Positions 1-6,506 of a stretch of 22,207 nt of DNA are shown here, one piece after another. Source of the DNA: JADJPL01 sp041183125 (lineage in GTDB: Bacteria > Bacteroidota > Bacteroidia > Chitinophagales > Saprospiraceae); assembly GCA_041183125.1 (NCBI GenBank), contig JBEGMH010000079.1:1-22207 (forward strand), in the 5' to 3' direction. Positions within the stretch are counted from its first letter, which is position 1. Every line of letters begins with the position of its first letter. The notes beneath the pieces were generated by a model, which saw only the letters and a list, made by a program, of their open reading frames with translations, ran no database searches and was not told where the DNA came from. Position numbers and translations under genes: made by a program.

Positions 1-140
1 TGGAAAAGACCATCCAGGAAGTGGCCAAAGAAAACGGGTTCACCCTGGTGTTTGATACCGGTACGTTCAACGCCATCCTGCATGCCCGGGACACCGACGA
101 CCTCATGCCCCTGGTGAAGAAAAAACTGGGCATCCTGTAA
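1..140 (+). CDS. OmpH/Skp-family periplasmic chaperone, C-terminal end (partial)
   Basis: The window opens inside a plus-strand reading frame that runs from base 3 to the TAA at 138-140. The 45 visible residues include EVAKENGFTLVFDTG and end in LVKKKLGIL. This matches the usual C-terminus of OmpH/Skp proteins, in which a long helix leads into a strand (K-x-NG-x-x-x-VFD) and the chain closes with a D-I/L-T-x-x-V-K-K-L-G-like tail. Skp/OmpH proteins are periplasmic holdases that guide unfolded outer-membrane proteins to the BAM complex. The signal peptide and the coiled-coil tentacle would lie upstream of the window, so the length cannot be judged. The gene converges on the acyl-CoA dehydrogenase gene, with a strong hairpin between them. 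Family assignment is by recognition of the tail only. Confidence 0.72.
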   Translation, partial: EKTIQEVAKENGFTLVFDTGTFNAILHARDTDDLMPLVKKKLGIL

Positions 141-232
141 GCGCCCTGGACGCCCCGCAGCGAAGGGAAAAATCCAAGATAAGACGGGGGCTTCGAAAGG
201 GGTTCATCGCTCCCGCCTGGAGAAGAAAATGA

Positions 233-291
233 CGAAATAGGGCTTTTTTCATGATTTTGCGAAACAAAATCATGAAAAAAGCCCTATTTCG
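233..291. terminator. Perfect 27-bp inverted repeat, probable bidirectional terminator
   Basis: Bases 233-259 and 265-291 are exact reverse complements, with a five-base loop (CGAAA). The stem contains runs of six T and six A, and a further T-run follows at 297-302, so it can act as a terminator on either strand. It sits between two convergent genes (OmpH-like ending at 140, acyl-CoA dehydrogenase ending at 374), which fits a shared terminator. The stem is longer than typical intrinsic terminators. The remainder of 141-373 holds no gene I can support. Confidence 0.7.
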
Positions 292-324
292 AAATATTTT
301 TTGGTAGCGTCCGGCGCGAAAAAG

Positions 325-363
325 GCTTTTTCACCCCCTTGCCGACTCCTTGCGACAAGTCTA
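325..363. repeat. Partial (right-end) copy of the ~160-bp palindromic repeat
   Basis: The stretch ending CGACAAGTCTA at 363 resembles the right end of the two full repeats (2301-2464 and 2893-3050): a TGCCGAC-like block, then a C/T-rich TTGCGACAAGTCTA in place of TCGCAACAAGTCTA. No left end was found upstream, so this is a half or decayed copy. Like the full copies it lies just 3' of a minus-strand stop codon (acyl-CoA dehydrogenase, 374). The left boundary is approximate. Confidence 0.45.
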
Positions 364-373
364 GGCCAAACGC

Positions 374-2173
374 CTAAAAGCAGTACTCATTTTCCCGGAT
401 CAATTCAGCAGCAACGCGGCGGCGCAGTGCTTTGACATTGCGGACGGGATACTTTGAGAAGCGCTTCAGGCCCATGAGGAAGGTACGCAGCAGATCCCCC
501 TCTGCAAAAGAGGCCAGGGCGTCGGTAGCGTGTTGCTGGATACGCTGGCTGGCATCATGGAAGTGCGTGTGCAGGATTGCCTCCAGTACGTCCTCTTTCG
601 GGCCGATTTGGCGGGAACTGCACTTTTCGACGCGCAGCAACAGGGATTCTGCCACGAAGATTTCGAGGAGGATATCTGCCAGGTTCATGAGGATCTCCTG
701 TTCGTCTTTTAGGTTGAGCTTGCCGTCCATCTGCATTTTGGCGGCGGCTCCGGCGCACATCAGGCCTATTTTTTTGAAGTCTTCAATGGCTTTGTGTTCT
801 TCGCCGAAGGTCCCGCTGACTGCCTCCATGGAAGGCATAGACGCCAGTTCTTTCTGCACGGCCCATGCCGGGCCTACGATATCCAGTTCCCCTTTCAGGG
901 CGCGCTTGAAGAGCATGTCCACGGAGAGCAAGCGGTTGATTTCGTTGGTGCCTTCAAAGATGCGGTTGATCCGGGCATCGCGATAGGCGCGGGCGGCCGG
1001 CGCTTCTTCCGAGTAGCCCATTCCCCCGTAAATCTGTACCATTTCATCCACGACATAATCCAGTACTTCAGAACCGGCGACCTTCAGGATGGCACATTCT
1101 ATGGCGTATTCCTCGGCGGCTATTTGCTTGGCCGTAGCGTAGTCGGAACCGGCAGCCTGGGCTTCTTTCTGTTTCACTTCCAGCAGGTTAGAGGTCCGGT
1201 ATATCGCGCTCTCCACAGCGTAGAGCCGGATGGCCTGCTCGGCCAGTTTGTACTGGATGGCCCCAAAAGAGGAGATAGGCTGTTTGAACTGCACGCGCTC
1301 GTTGGCGTACTGGATGGAGAAGGTAGAACACTTTTTAGCTCCCCCCAGCACCCCTGCAGCCAGTTTGAAGCGCCCGACGTTCAGGATATTGAAGGCGATG
1401 AGATGCCCTTTGCCGATTTCCCCGAGGACATTCCCTGAGGGGATGTGTACATTTTCGAAAAACATCTGCCGGGTAGAGGACCCTTTGATGCCCAGTTTGT
1501 TTTCCTCGGCGCCGAAGCTCAAGCCCGGCGTGTTGCGCTCTACGATGAAGCCCGTGAATTTTTCCCCTCCAATTTTTGCAAAAACGATGAATAAATCTGC
1601 AAAGCCGGAGTTGGTGATCCACATTTTTTGTCCGTTGAGCACGTACTGGGTACCATCGGCGCTCAAGTCGGCCCGCGTTTTGGCGGCTAACGCATCCGAG
1701 CCGGAGCCCGGTTCCGTCAGGCAGTAGGAAGCCTTCAACTCCCCTGAGATCAGGCCGGGCAGGTACTTTTCTTTTTGCTGCTCGGTGCCGTAATAGAGGA
1801 TGGGCAACATACCGATGCCCGTATGGGCGGCGAAGGACACCGAGAACGGCCCGGAACCGCCAAACTCTTCGGAGATGAAGGTATTGGAGTTGTTGTCGAG
1901 GGCCATGCCCCCGTATTGTTCCGGCATGTGGGCGCCGAGCAGGCCCAGTTCGGCGGCTTTTTGCAGGAGGCCCGGGGTCAGGCCGGGTTCTTGTTTTTCG
2001 ATACGGTCCAGCACAGGGAGCACTTCGCTTTGCACGAAGCCCCTGACGGTTTCGCGTATCATCTGCTGTTCCTCTGTCGTTTCCTCCGGCACAAAGATAT
2101 CCTCCGGCTGGGATTTGCGGATCAGGAACTCGCCCCCGCCGAGCGCTGTTGAAATCATAGTGGCTGCTTCCAT
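374..2173 (-). CDS. Acyl-CoA dehydrogenase, long ~600-residue (VLCAD/ACAD9-like) type
   Basis: This 599-residue flavoenzyme is predicted to catalyse the FAD-dependent alpha,beta-dehydrogenation of an acyl-CoA, the first step of beta-oxidation, passing electrons to ETF in the cytoplasm. The N-terminal helical domain spans roughly residues 30-145. The middle beta domain carries the signature YCLTEPGSGSDA at 150-161 and MWITNSG near 184-190. The C-terminal helical domain has IYGGMGYSEE near 381-390 and RIFEGTNE at 404-411, where E407 aligns with the catalytic glutamate of the family. About 180 extra C-terminal residues follow the core, as in VLCAD/ACAD9-like enzymes rather than the ~380-residue short-chain types. 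The start at 2173 gives a short leader before the conserved region; the internal Met6 is an alternative. Chain-length preference cannot be told. A -7-like box and a paired operator-like inverted repeat lie upstream. Confidence 0.93.
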   Translation of the reverse strand: MEAATMISTALGGGEFLIRKSQPEDIFVPEETTEEQQMIRETVRGFVQSEVLPVLDRIEKQEPGLTPGLLQKAAELGLLGAHMPEQYGGMALDNNSNTFISEEFGGSGPFSVSFAAHTGIGMLPILYYGTEQQKEKYLPGLISGELKASYCLTEPGSGSDALAAKTRADLSADGTQYVLNGQKMWITNSGFADLFIVFAKIGGEKFTGFIVERNTPGLSFGAEENKLGIKGSSTRQMFFENVHIPSGNVLGEIGKGHLIAFNILNVGRFKLAAGVLGGAKKCSTFSIQYANERVQFKQPISSFGAIQYKLAEQAIRLYAVESAIYRTSNLLEVKQKEAQAAGSDYATAKQIAAEEYAIECAILKVAGSEVLDYVVDEMVQIYGGMGYSEEAPAARAYRDARINRIFEGTNEINRLLSVDMLFKRALKGELDIVGPAWAVQKELASMPSMEAVSGTFGEEHKAIEDFKKIGLMCAGAAAKMQMDGKLNLKDEQEILMNLADILLEIFVAESLLLRVEKCSSRQIGPKEDVLEAILHTHFHDASQRIQQHATDALASFAEGDLLRTFLMGLKRFSKYPVRNVKALRRRVAAELIRENEYCF

Positions 2174-2189
2174 GGCTGTGGTAAATATG

Positions 2190-2290
2190 GCGTGAACAAT
2201 TAGCGAATTTTCGCTACAAACTTACTACATATTCGCGTTCATGTAAATAGGTAGTATAAAAATTTGCGAAAATTCGCTAATTGTTTACGC
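2190..2290. promoter_or_regulatory. 25-bp inverted repeat flanking the acyl-CoA dehydrogenase promoter
   Basis: Bases 2190-2214 and 2266-2290 are inverted copies matching at 24 of 25 positions. Each arm is itself close to a palindrome: TAGCGAATTTTCGCTA at 2201-2216, and GCGAAAATTCGC at 2266-2277. The two half-site centres are 63 bp apart, about six helical turns. The intervening 51 bases hold the best promoter match for the minus-strand acyl-CoA dehydrogenase gene. This could be a looping operator for a dimeric repressor, or a small palindromic mobile element; the sequence does not decide between them. Confidence 0.55.
2217..2224 (-). promoter_or_regulatory. Bacteroidota -7 box for the acyl-CoA dehydrogenase gene
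   Basis: Read on the minus strand this is TAAGTTTG, an exact match to the Bacteroidota -7 consensus TAnnTTTG, 43 bases before the start codon at 2173. A near-match to the -33 element (TTTA for TTTG) lies at 2244-2247 with the expected 19-base spacing. It sits between the two arms of the inverted repeat at 2190-2290. Confidence 0.5.
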
Positions 2291-2300
2291 TATCCTTTAC

Positions 2301-2464
2301 TAGACTTGTTGCGAGGGGGATCATCAAGGGGTCAAAAAGGCCCTTTTTTTCCATACTGTACCTTTTTTCGGTCCTCTAAGCCCGTTAGACTCCCTCAAAA
2401 AGCCTTCGTGTGGACAAAAAATGACTCTTTTTTCCCACCTCGCCGACCCCTCGCAACGAGTCTA
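2301..2464. repeat. Palindromic interspersed repeat, full copy A
   Basis: This 164-base element starts with TAGACTTGTTGCGAGGGG and ends with its inverted copy (17 of 18 positions). The midpoint (2382.5) coincides with a small central hairpin, TCTAA-GCCCG-TTAGA at 2375-2389, and the flanks between ends and centre are also loosely self-complementary, so the whole element can fold as one long stem. Its core at 2369-2400 is identical over 32 bases to copy B at 2956-2987. The last three bases (CTA) form the TAG stop codon of the minus-strand gene at 2462-2866. There is no coding capacity inside. It resembles a MITE- or REP-like element. Confidence 0.8.
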
Positions 2465-2866
2465 CTCTTTAACCGCCTGCACCTGATAGACCAAATAAGG
2501 GGTATCGCCCTGCCAGGGCATAACTTTGAGTTTTTGCTTGTAGTACAGCTTCACCCGGCGGCCTTCGCTATCGGCGATTTGCGTATATACTTTGCGGTTG
2601 ACGGCGGAAAAGTCCCAGGTTTTCACGGCCAGGTCGTTGCGGGTAGCCAGGTTGAGGGTGCCTTCAAAGGTTTTGAGCAACATTCCCTTTTTACTGATTT
2701 TCATGACGTACCCGATCCGGGTGCCTTCGCTGTAGGTGTAGTTGCACACCAACAAGTAGCCGCCGGCAGCGGCGAGCAGCAGGAGCAGCAGGTAGAGGGC
2801 CCAGCGCGTAGCGCGTTTTTTGAGGGTATTGGTACCGTTTGGCACGGCCTTTTCGATTTCGCTCAT
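2462..2866 (-). CDS. Small single-pass membrane protein of unknown function, conserved in Bacteroidota
   Basis: The 134-residue product has a basic N-terminus (KKRATR, 16-21), one hydrophobic segment at about 22-41 with a run of leucines, and a ~90-residue soluble part that begins YSEGTRIGYVMKISKKG. I recognise the pattern Y-S-E-G-x-R-x-G-x-x-x-K-x-S-K-K-G followed by a K-T-F/Y-E-G motif from short Bacteroidota proteins that I recall often being labelled 6-phosphogluconate dehydrogenase; nothing in this sequence supports such an enzyme, as there is no NADP-binding motif. By the positive-inside rule the soluble part probably lies in the periplasm. Full copies of the palindromic repeat flank the gene on both sides, and the downstream copy supplies the stop codon. 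No promoter was recognised; copy B starts 26 bases upstream of the start codon. Confidence 0.75.
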   Translation of the reverse strand: MSEIEKAVPNGTNTLKKRATRWALYLLLLLLAAAGGYLLVCNYTYSEGTRIGYVMKISKKGMLLKTFEGTLNLATRNDLAVKTWDFSAVNRKVYTQIADSEGRRVKLYYKQKLKVMPWQGDTPYLVYQVQAVKE

Positions 2867-2892
2867 GAGGTGACGATTTAGGATGGAAGATG

Positions 2893-3050
2893 AGATTTGT
2901 TGCGAGTGGCCGTCGAGGGATCAAAAGGCCTTTTTTTCCATGCTGTACCTTTTTGCGGTCCTCTAAGCCCGTTAGACTCCCTCAAAAGGCTTCGTATGGA
3001 CAAAAAATTACTCTTTTCTTTCTCCTCGCTGAGCACTCGCAACAAGTCTA
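2893..3050. repeat. Palindromic interspersed repeat, full copy B
   Basis: This is the second full copy, about 158 bases, in the same internal orientation as copy A. Its ends are AGATTTGTTGCGAGTGG and a matching inverted ACTCGCAACAAGTCT. The central hairpin TCTAA-GCCCG-TTAGA lies at 2962-2976, and the interior includes the palindrome AAAAGGCCTTTT. Compared with copy A, the stem position that is a G-C pair there is a T-A pair here (GCGAG-T versus A-CTCGC), which keeps the pairing. It lies between the 3' end of galE (3073) and the start of the small membrane-protein gene (2866). Confidence 0.8.
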
Positions 3051-3072
3051 ATTCAAAAATACCGCTTTTACC

Positions 3073-4098
3073 TCAACGGGGCAGGTCTTTTTTTTTCTCC
3101 CAGGCCCAGGCGCTGCGCATGATATCCGCTATATCCCGTTTGGGCTTCCACCCGAGGTATTGGGCCGCTTTATCGAAATTGGCGTAGATCGCGACCACAT
3201 CGCCCGGGCGTCGGGGGCCGATGCGGTAGTTGAGTTTTTTTTCGGTCGTTTCTTCAAAAGCGCGGATCGCCTCTAACACAGAGACGCCTTGCCCGATACC
3301 TAGGTTAAAGATTTCGCAGCGCGTGGGATTTCGCCCGGCGAGGAGGTATTCCATGGCTTTCGTATGTGCATTTGCCAGGTCCATCACATGGATATAGTCG
3401 CGGATATTGCTGCCGTCGCGGGTGGGGTAGTCTGCACCAAAAACGACCAGTTCTTGCCGTTTTCCGGCGGCGGTCTCTACGATGACCGGCACCAGGTTGT
3501 TGGCCAGGTTGCTGGGGTCTTCGCCGATGAGTGCGCTTTCGTGCGCCCCGGCAGGGTTGAAGTAACGCAGGAGGACGATATTGGCATTAGCTTTTACACG
3601 GGCGTAGTCCCGGAGGATATCCTCCCCCATTTGTTTGGTGCGCGCGTAGGGCGATTCCGCTTCCTGGCGGGGCGTTTCTTCTGTTACGGGCAGGGCGTCG
3701 GTGTTGCCGTACACGGAGCAGGAGGAGGAAAAAATGAGGTTTCCCACCCCGGCTTCTTCCATGACCTGAACGAGGTTGAGCAGTCCTTGCAGGTTATTGC
3801 GGTAATAGCGCAAGGGTTGTTCAACGGATTCCCCGACTGATTTGAGGGCGGCAAAATGGATTACCCCGCTGATATCCGGGTGTTCCCGGAAAACGAGGCG
3901 GAGCGCTTCCAGGTCGCACAGGTCGGTGGCGTAATTCGGCACCTGCTGGCCGGTGATGGCTGCCACGCCCAACAGGCTATCGGCATGGGCATTGCTGAGG
4001 TTATCCACCGAAACGACGGCAAAGCCCTGGTGGATCAAATCTACCAGGGTATGGCTGCCGATATAGCCACAGCCGCCGGTCACTAAAATTTTTGCCAT
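3073..4098 (-). CDS. galE: UDP-glucose 4-epimerase
   Basis: The product interconverts UDP-glucose and UDP-galactose with tightly bound NAD+ in the cytoplasm, supplying galactosyl donors for surface polysaccharide. As a 341-residue protein it has the usual GalE length (338-345). The Rossmann motif GGCGYIGSH lies at 8-16. The extended short-chain dehydrogenase catalytic set is present: S126 in FSSSCSVYG, Y151 and K155 in YARTK. NPAGAH at 181-186 and GDG/DYIHV-type blocks near 224-238 also match GalE. I chose the start giving MAKILVTGG (4098). Upstream in-frame Mets would extend the protein past the normal N-terminus, and the longest would run into the divergent cysQ-like gene. The gene is divergent from the cysQ-like gene, with only 34 bases between start codons. 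Confidence 0.93.
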   Translation of the reverse strand: MAKILVTGGCGYIGSHTLVDLIHQGFAVVSVDNLSNAHADSLLGVAAITGQQVPNYATDLCDLEALRLVFREHPDISGVIHFAALKSVGESVEQPLRYYRNNLQGLLNLVQVMEEAGVGNLIFSSSCSVYGNTDALPVTEETPRQEAESPYARTKQMGEDILRDYARVKANANIVLLRYFNPAGAHESALIGEDPSNLANNLVPVIVETAAGKRQELVVFGADYPTRDGSNIRDYIHVMDLANAHTKAMEYLLAGRNPTRCEIFNLGIGQGVSVLEAIRAFEETTEKKLNYRIGPRRPGDVVAIYANFDKAAQYLGWKPKRDIADIMRSAWAWEKKKDLPR

Positions 4099-4132
4099 AT
4101 TTTTATACATTTGTACTGCAAATATGTAAAAA
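4099..4132. promoter_or_regulatory. 34-bp divergent promoter region between galE and the cysQ-like gene
   Basis: On the plus strand TACATTTG (4106-4113) matches TAnnTTTG exactly and ends 19 bases before the cysQ-like start at 4133. On the minus strand CATATTTG (4119-4126) is one mismatch from the consensus and ends 20 bases before the galE start at 4098. The two -7 boxes interleave, and each would sit in the other transcript's 5' region. No convincing -33 element was found for either, so both calls are moderate. Confidence 0.42.
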
Positions 4133-4933
4133 ATGGACAAGAACGGCATATTAGTAGCAGTAAAAGCCCTGGCCAAAGCCGCTGGAGCCGCGATTCTGGA
4201 CATTTACCAGAGCCGCGATTTCGGGGTAGTCCATAAGGACGATGCCTCGCCCCTGACTGCTGCCGACCAGGCGTCCAACCGCATCCTCTGCGATGGGTTA
4301 GCGGCGTTGGACCCCCCGTTTCCGATCATTTCCGAAGAAAATAAGGAAATCCCCTACGAAACCCGCAAGCAGTATGCCTACACCTGGTTGGTAGATCCCT
4401 TGGACGGCACCAAAGAATTCATCCAGCGCAACGGGGATTTCACCGTCAACATTGCCTTGCTCAAGGGCCAGGAGCTGGAAATGGGCGTGGTGTATATCCC
4501 GGCGCACGGGGAGCTCTACTGGGCATGGCGGGGCATGGGCGCTTTTTGGGAGCACGACGGGAAGGTACAGGCGCTGCACAGTGCCTCCCAGTTCCGGTTG
4601 TCGGACCCCCATTTGCGCGTGGTGTGCTCCCGTTCGCACATGAGCCCCGAGACGGAGACGTTCATCCGCAAACTTCGGGACCCCGAGCTCGTTTCCCGGG
4701 GCAGTGCCCTCAAATTCCTGTTGTTGGCCAGGGGGGAGGCGCACATCTACCCCCGCCTTGGGCCCACGATGGAGTGGGATACCGGCGCAGCCCAGGTAAT
4801 CCTTGAAGAAGCCGGGGGACAGGTGGTAGAGGCCGACTCTTCGCTTCCCCTCCTCTACAACAAAGCAAACCTGCGCAACCCAAATTTCATTGCGTATGGG
4901 CGGCCGGTGCAGGTATTCGAGAGCTTTTCCTAA
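4133..4933 (+). CDS. cysQ: 3'(2'),5'-bisphosphate nucleotidase, CysQ-like
   Basis: This 266-residue member of the Mg2+-dependent, Li+-sensitive phosphatase superfamily is predicted to hydrolyse 3'-phosphoadenosine 5'-phosphate to AMP, clearing the by-product of sulfate assimilation or sulfotransfer. The metal-binding motifs are visible: ISEE with E68/E69, the hallmark VDPLDGTKEF with D88 and D91 (87-96), and WDTGAAQVILEEAGG with D216 in the C-terminal half. The length matches CysQ (about 245-270) and the K-E-F-I-x-R-N-G-D-F-T run is typical of CysQ rather than of inositol monophosphatase or fructose bisphosphatase. The gene heads a plus-strand cluster with a glycosyltransferase and lpxH. An inositol-monophosphatase-like activity remains a less likely alternative. 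Confidence 0.9.
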   Translation: MDKNGILVAVKALAKAAGAAILDIYQSRDFGVVHKDDASPLTAADQASNRILCDGLAALDPPFPIISEENKEIPYETRKQYAYTWLVDPLDGTKEFIQRNGDFTVNIALLKGQELEMGVVYIPAHGELYWAWRGMGAFWEHDGKVQALHSASQFRLSDPHLRVVCSRSHMSPETETFIRKLRDPELVSRGSALKFLLLARGEAHIYPRLGPTMEWDTGAAQVILEEAGGQVVEADSSLPLLYNKANLRNPNFIAYGRPVQVFESFS

Positions 4934-4944
4934 ATCCATTTGCC

Positions 4945-5712
4945 CTGGGACCGGTATCACTTGTCATCATCACCTACCATGAGGAGCGCAACATCCGCCG
5001 CTGTATAGAAAGTGCGCGGGAAGTAGTGGACGAGATCCTCGTCGTGGACTCCCTTTCGTCCGACAAAACGGTGGAGATTGCCGCCGCCCTGGGCGCACGG
5101 ATCATCGTACAACCCTTTTTGGGCTATATCGAGCAAAAGCGCTTTGCCATAGCGCAGGCGGGCCACTCCGTCATTTTATCCCTGGATGCCGACGAAGCGT
5201 TGTCGGACGAGCTGCGGGAATCCATCCGCGGCGCGAGACAACGGGGCGACAAAGACTGCTACTGGATGAACCGCCTCAGCAACATGGGGGGGCGCTGGAT
5301 ACGGCATGGAGGCTGGTATCCCGACCGCAAGTTGCGGCTTTTTGACCGGGAGCACTATGCGGTCGAAGGCATCAACCCCCACGACAAATTTGTACCCTTG
5401 GCCGGGGCGCGGGTCGGGCATCTCAAGGGCGACCTTTTGCACTATACCAACGAAGACCTGGCGGGACGCATCCAGACCATCAACCACTTCAGTACCCTGG
5501 CGGCCAAGGCTTTTCACGAGCGGGGAAAGAGAGGCGGATGGCTGCGCCTGTTGGGCAAGCCCGCTTTCCGCTTTATACAAGAATACCTGTTCAAACTCGG
5601 GTTTCTCGACGGGTTTTATGGGTGGGTCATTGCAAAGACCTCGGCGCAGTACGTCTTTCTGCGGGAGAGCAAACTCATGGAGCTCCAGCGCCGTACGGAG
5701 AGCCGTTTATAA
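4945..5712 (+). CDS. Family 2 glycosyltransferase (WaaE/KdtX-like), non-standard start codon
   Basis: The product is a GT-A fold glycosyltransferase, probably using a nucleotide sugar at the cytoplasmic face of the inner membrane for lipopolysaccharide or glycan assembly. The N-terminal GT2 strand SLVIITYHEERNI (5-17 from the CTG), EILVVDSLSSDKT at 30-42 and the metal-binding DAD at 81-83 identify the family. A C-terminal hydrophobic/aromatic stretch ending in YVFLRESK is typical of the WaaE-like branch. The reading frame is open from 4807, but no ATG, GTG or TTG occurs in frame before the conserved strand; the first GTG is at 5026, inside the domain. I place the start at CTG 4945, 11 bases after the cysQ stop. 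ATT 4915, a ribosomal frameshift from cysQ, or a sequence error are alternatives. The gene lies between cysQ and lpxH. Confidence 0.85.
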   Translation: MGPVSLVIITYHEERNIRRCIESAREVVDEILVVDSLSSDKTVEIAAALGARIIVQPFLGYIEQKRFAIAQAGHSVILSLDADEALSDELRESIRGARQRGDKDCYWMNRLSNMGGRWIRHGGWYPDRKLRLFDREHYAVEGINPHDKFVPLAGARVGHLKGDLLHYTNEDLAGRIQTINHFSTLAAKAFHERGKRGGWLRLLGKPAFRFIQEYLFKLGFLDGFYGWVIAKTSAQYVFLRESKLMELQRRTESRL

Positions 5713-5723
5713 CCAAATACAAG

Positions 5724-6506
5724 ATGATAGAGGGCAAGAAAATATATTTCGCATCCGATTTCCACCTCGGCGTGGATGCCCGGCTGAGCAGCCGGCAGCG
5801 CGAAGCACAGCTCCTGCGCTGGCTGGAGCACATTCGGGGGGATGCGGCGGAGCTCTTTTTAGTCGGGGACCTGTTCGATTTCTGGTTTGAGTACACCAGC
5901 GTCGTGCCGCGCGGGTATGTGCGCTTTTTGGGCAAACTGGCGGAATTGCGCGATGCGGGCCTGCCGATACATGTCTTTACGGGCAACCACGATATGTGGA
6001 TGTTCGATTATTTCGAGCAGGAGCTCGGCATACCGGTCTATCGCGCGCCCATCGTACGCGAGTTTGCCGGCTATCGCTTTTACATAGGGCACGGCGACGG
6101 CCTCGGGCCGGGCGACCAGGGGTATAAAATTCTGAAGCGCGTATTTCGGAACCCTCTTTGCCAATGGGCGTTTGCGCGTCTGCACCCCAATTTTGGCATT
6201 GGGCTGGCCCGCTTTCTTTCCGGTCGCAGCCGCGCTGTCAACCCTTCTGAAAAAAAATTTTTAGGGGAAGCGGATGAATGGTTGGCGGTGTACAGCAACC
6301 ACCAACTCGACGAGGCGGCCGTTGATTTTTTCATCTTTGGCCACCGCCATCTCCCCATTGACCACACCCTTAAAAACGGGACCAGCCGCTACATCAACTT
6401 AGGGGAATGGATGCACTACAATTCCTACGCCGTATTTGATGGCACACAGCTTCGACTCGAATTTTTTGAAAACCCGGACGGTAAAATATATGGCGCTGCG
6501 CTTTAG
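5724..6506 (+). CDS. lpxH: UDP-2,3-diacylglucosamine diphosphatase (LpxH-type)
   Basis: This calcineurin-like metallophosphoesterase is predicted to cleave UDP-2,3-diacylglucosamine to lipid X and UMP in the lipid A pathway, at the inner face of the cytoplasmic membrane. The five metal-binding blocks are intact in the 260 residues: SDFHLG (D12, H14), GDLFDFW (D49), GNHD (N88, H89), GHGDG (H123) and FGHRH (H207, H209). FEYTSVVPRGY and the R-N-P-L-C-Q-W region are typical of LpxH-like proteins from Bacteroidota. The start ATG at 5724 yields MIEGKKIYFASDFH; an upstream in-frame start would extend the protein through the end of the glycosyltransferase gene and is rejected. It follows the glycosyltransferase by 11 bases and its end overlaps the next gene by 17 bases, so the cluster is probably one transcript. 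Confidence 0.9.
   Translation: MIEGKKIYFASDFHLGVDARLSSRQREAQLLRWLEHIRGDAAELFLVGDLFDFWFEYTSVVPRGYVRFLGKLAELRDAGLPIHVFTGNHDMWMFDYFEQELGIPVYRAPIVREFAGYRFYIGHGDGLGPGDQGYKILKRVFRNPLCQWAFARLHPNFGIGLARFLSGRSRAVNPSEKKFLGEADEWLAVYSNHQLDEAAVDFFIFGHRHLPIDHTLKNGTSRYINLGEWMHYNSYAVFDGTQLRLEFFENPDGKIYGAAL

Noticed and set aside
794..1438. Plus-strand frames inside the acyl-CoA dehydrogenase gene
   Set aside because: They are shadows of a gene with catalytic motifs intact from end to end.
2301..3050. Composite transposon made of repeats A and B
   Set aside because: There is no transposase gene between or beside the copies and no clear target-site duplication, so a composite transposon is not supported.
4099..4203. 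N-terminal extension of GalE up to 4203
   Set aside because: It would overlap the divergent cysQ-like gene, and the GalE family begins at the Rossmann strand that MAKILVTGG provides.
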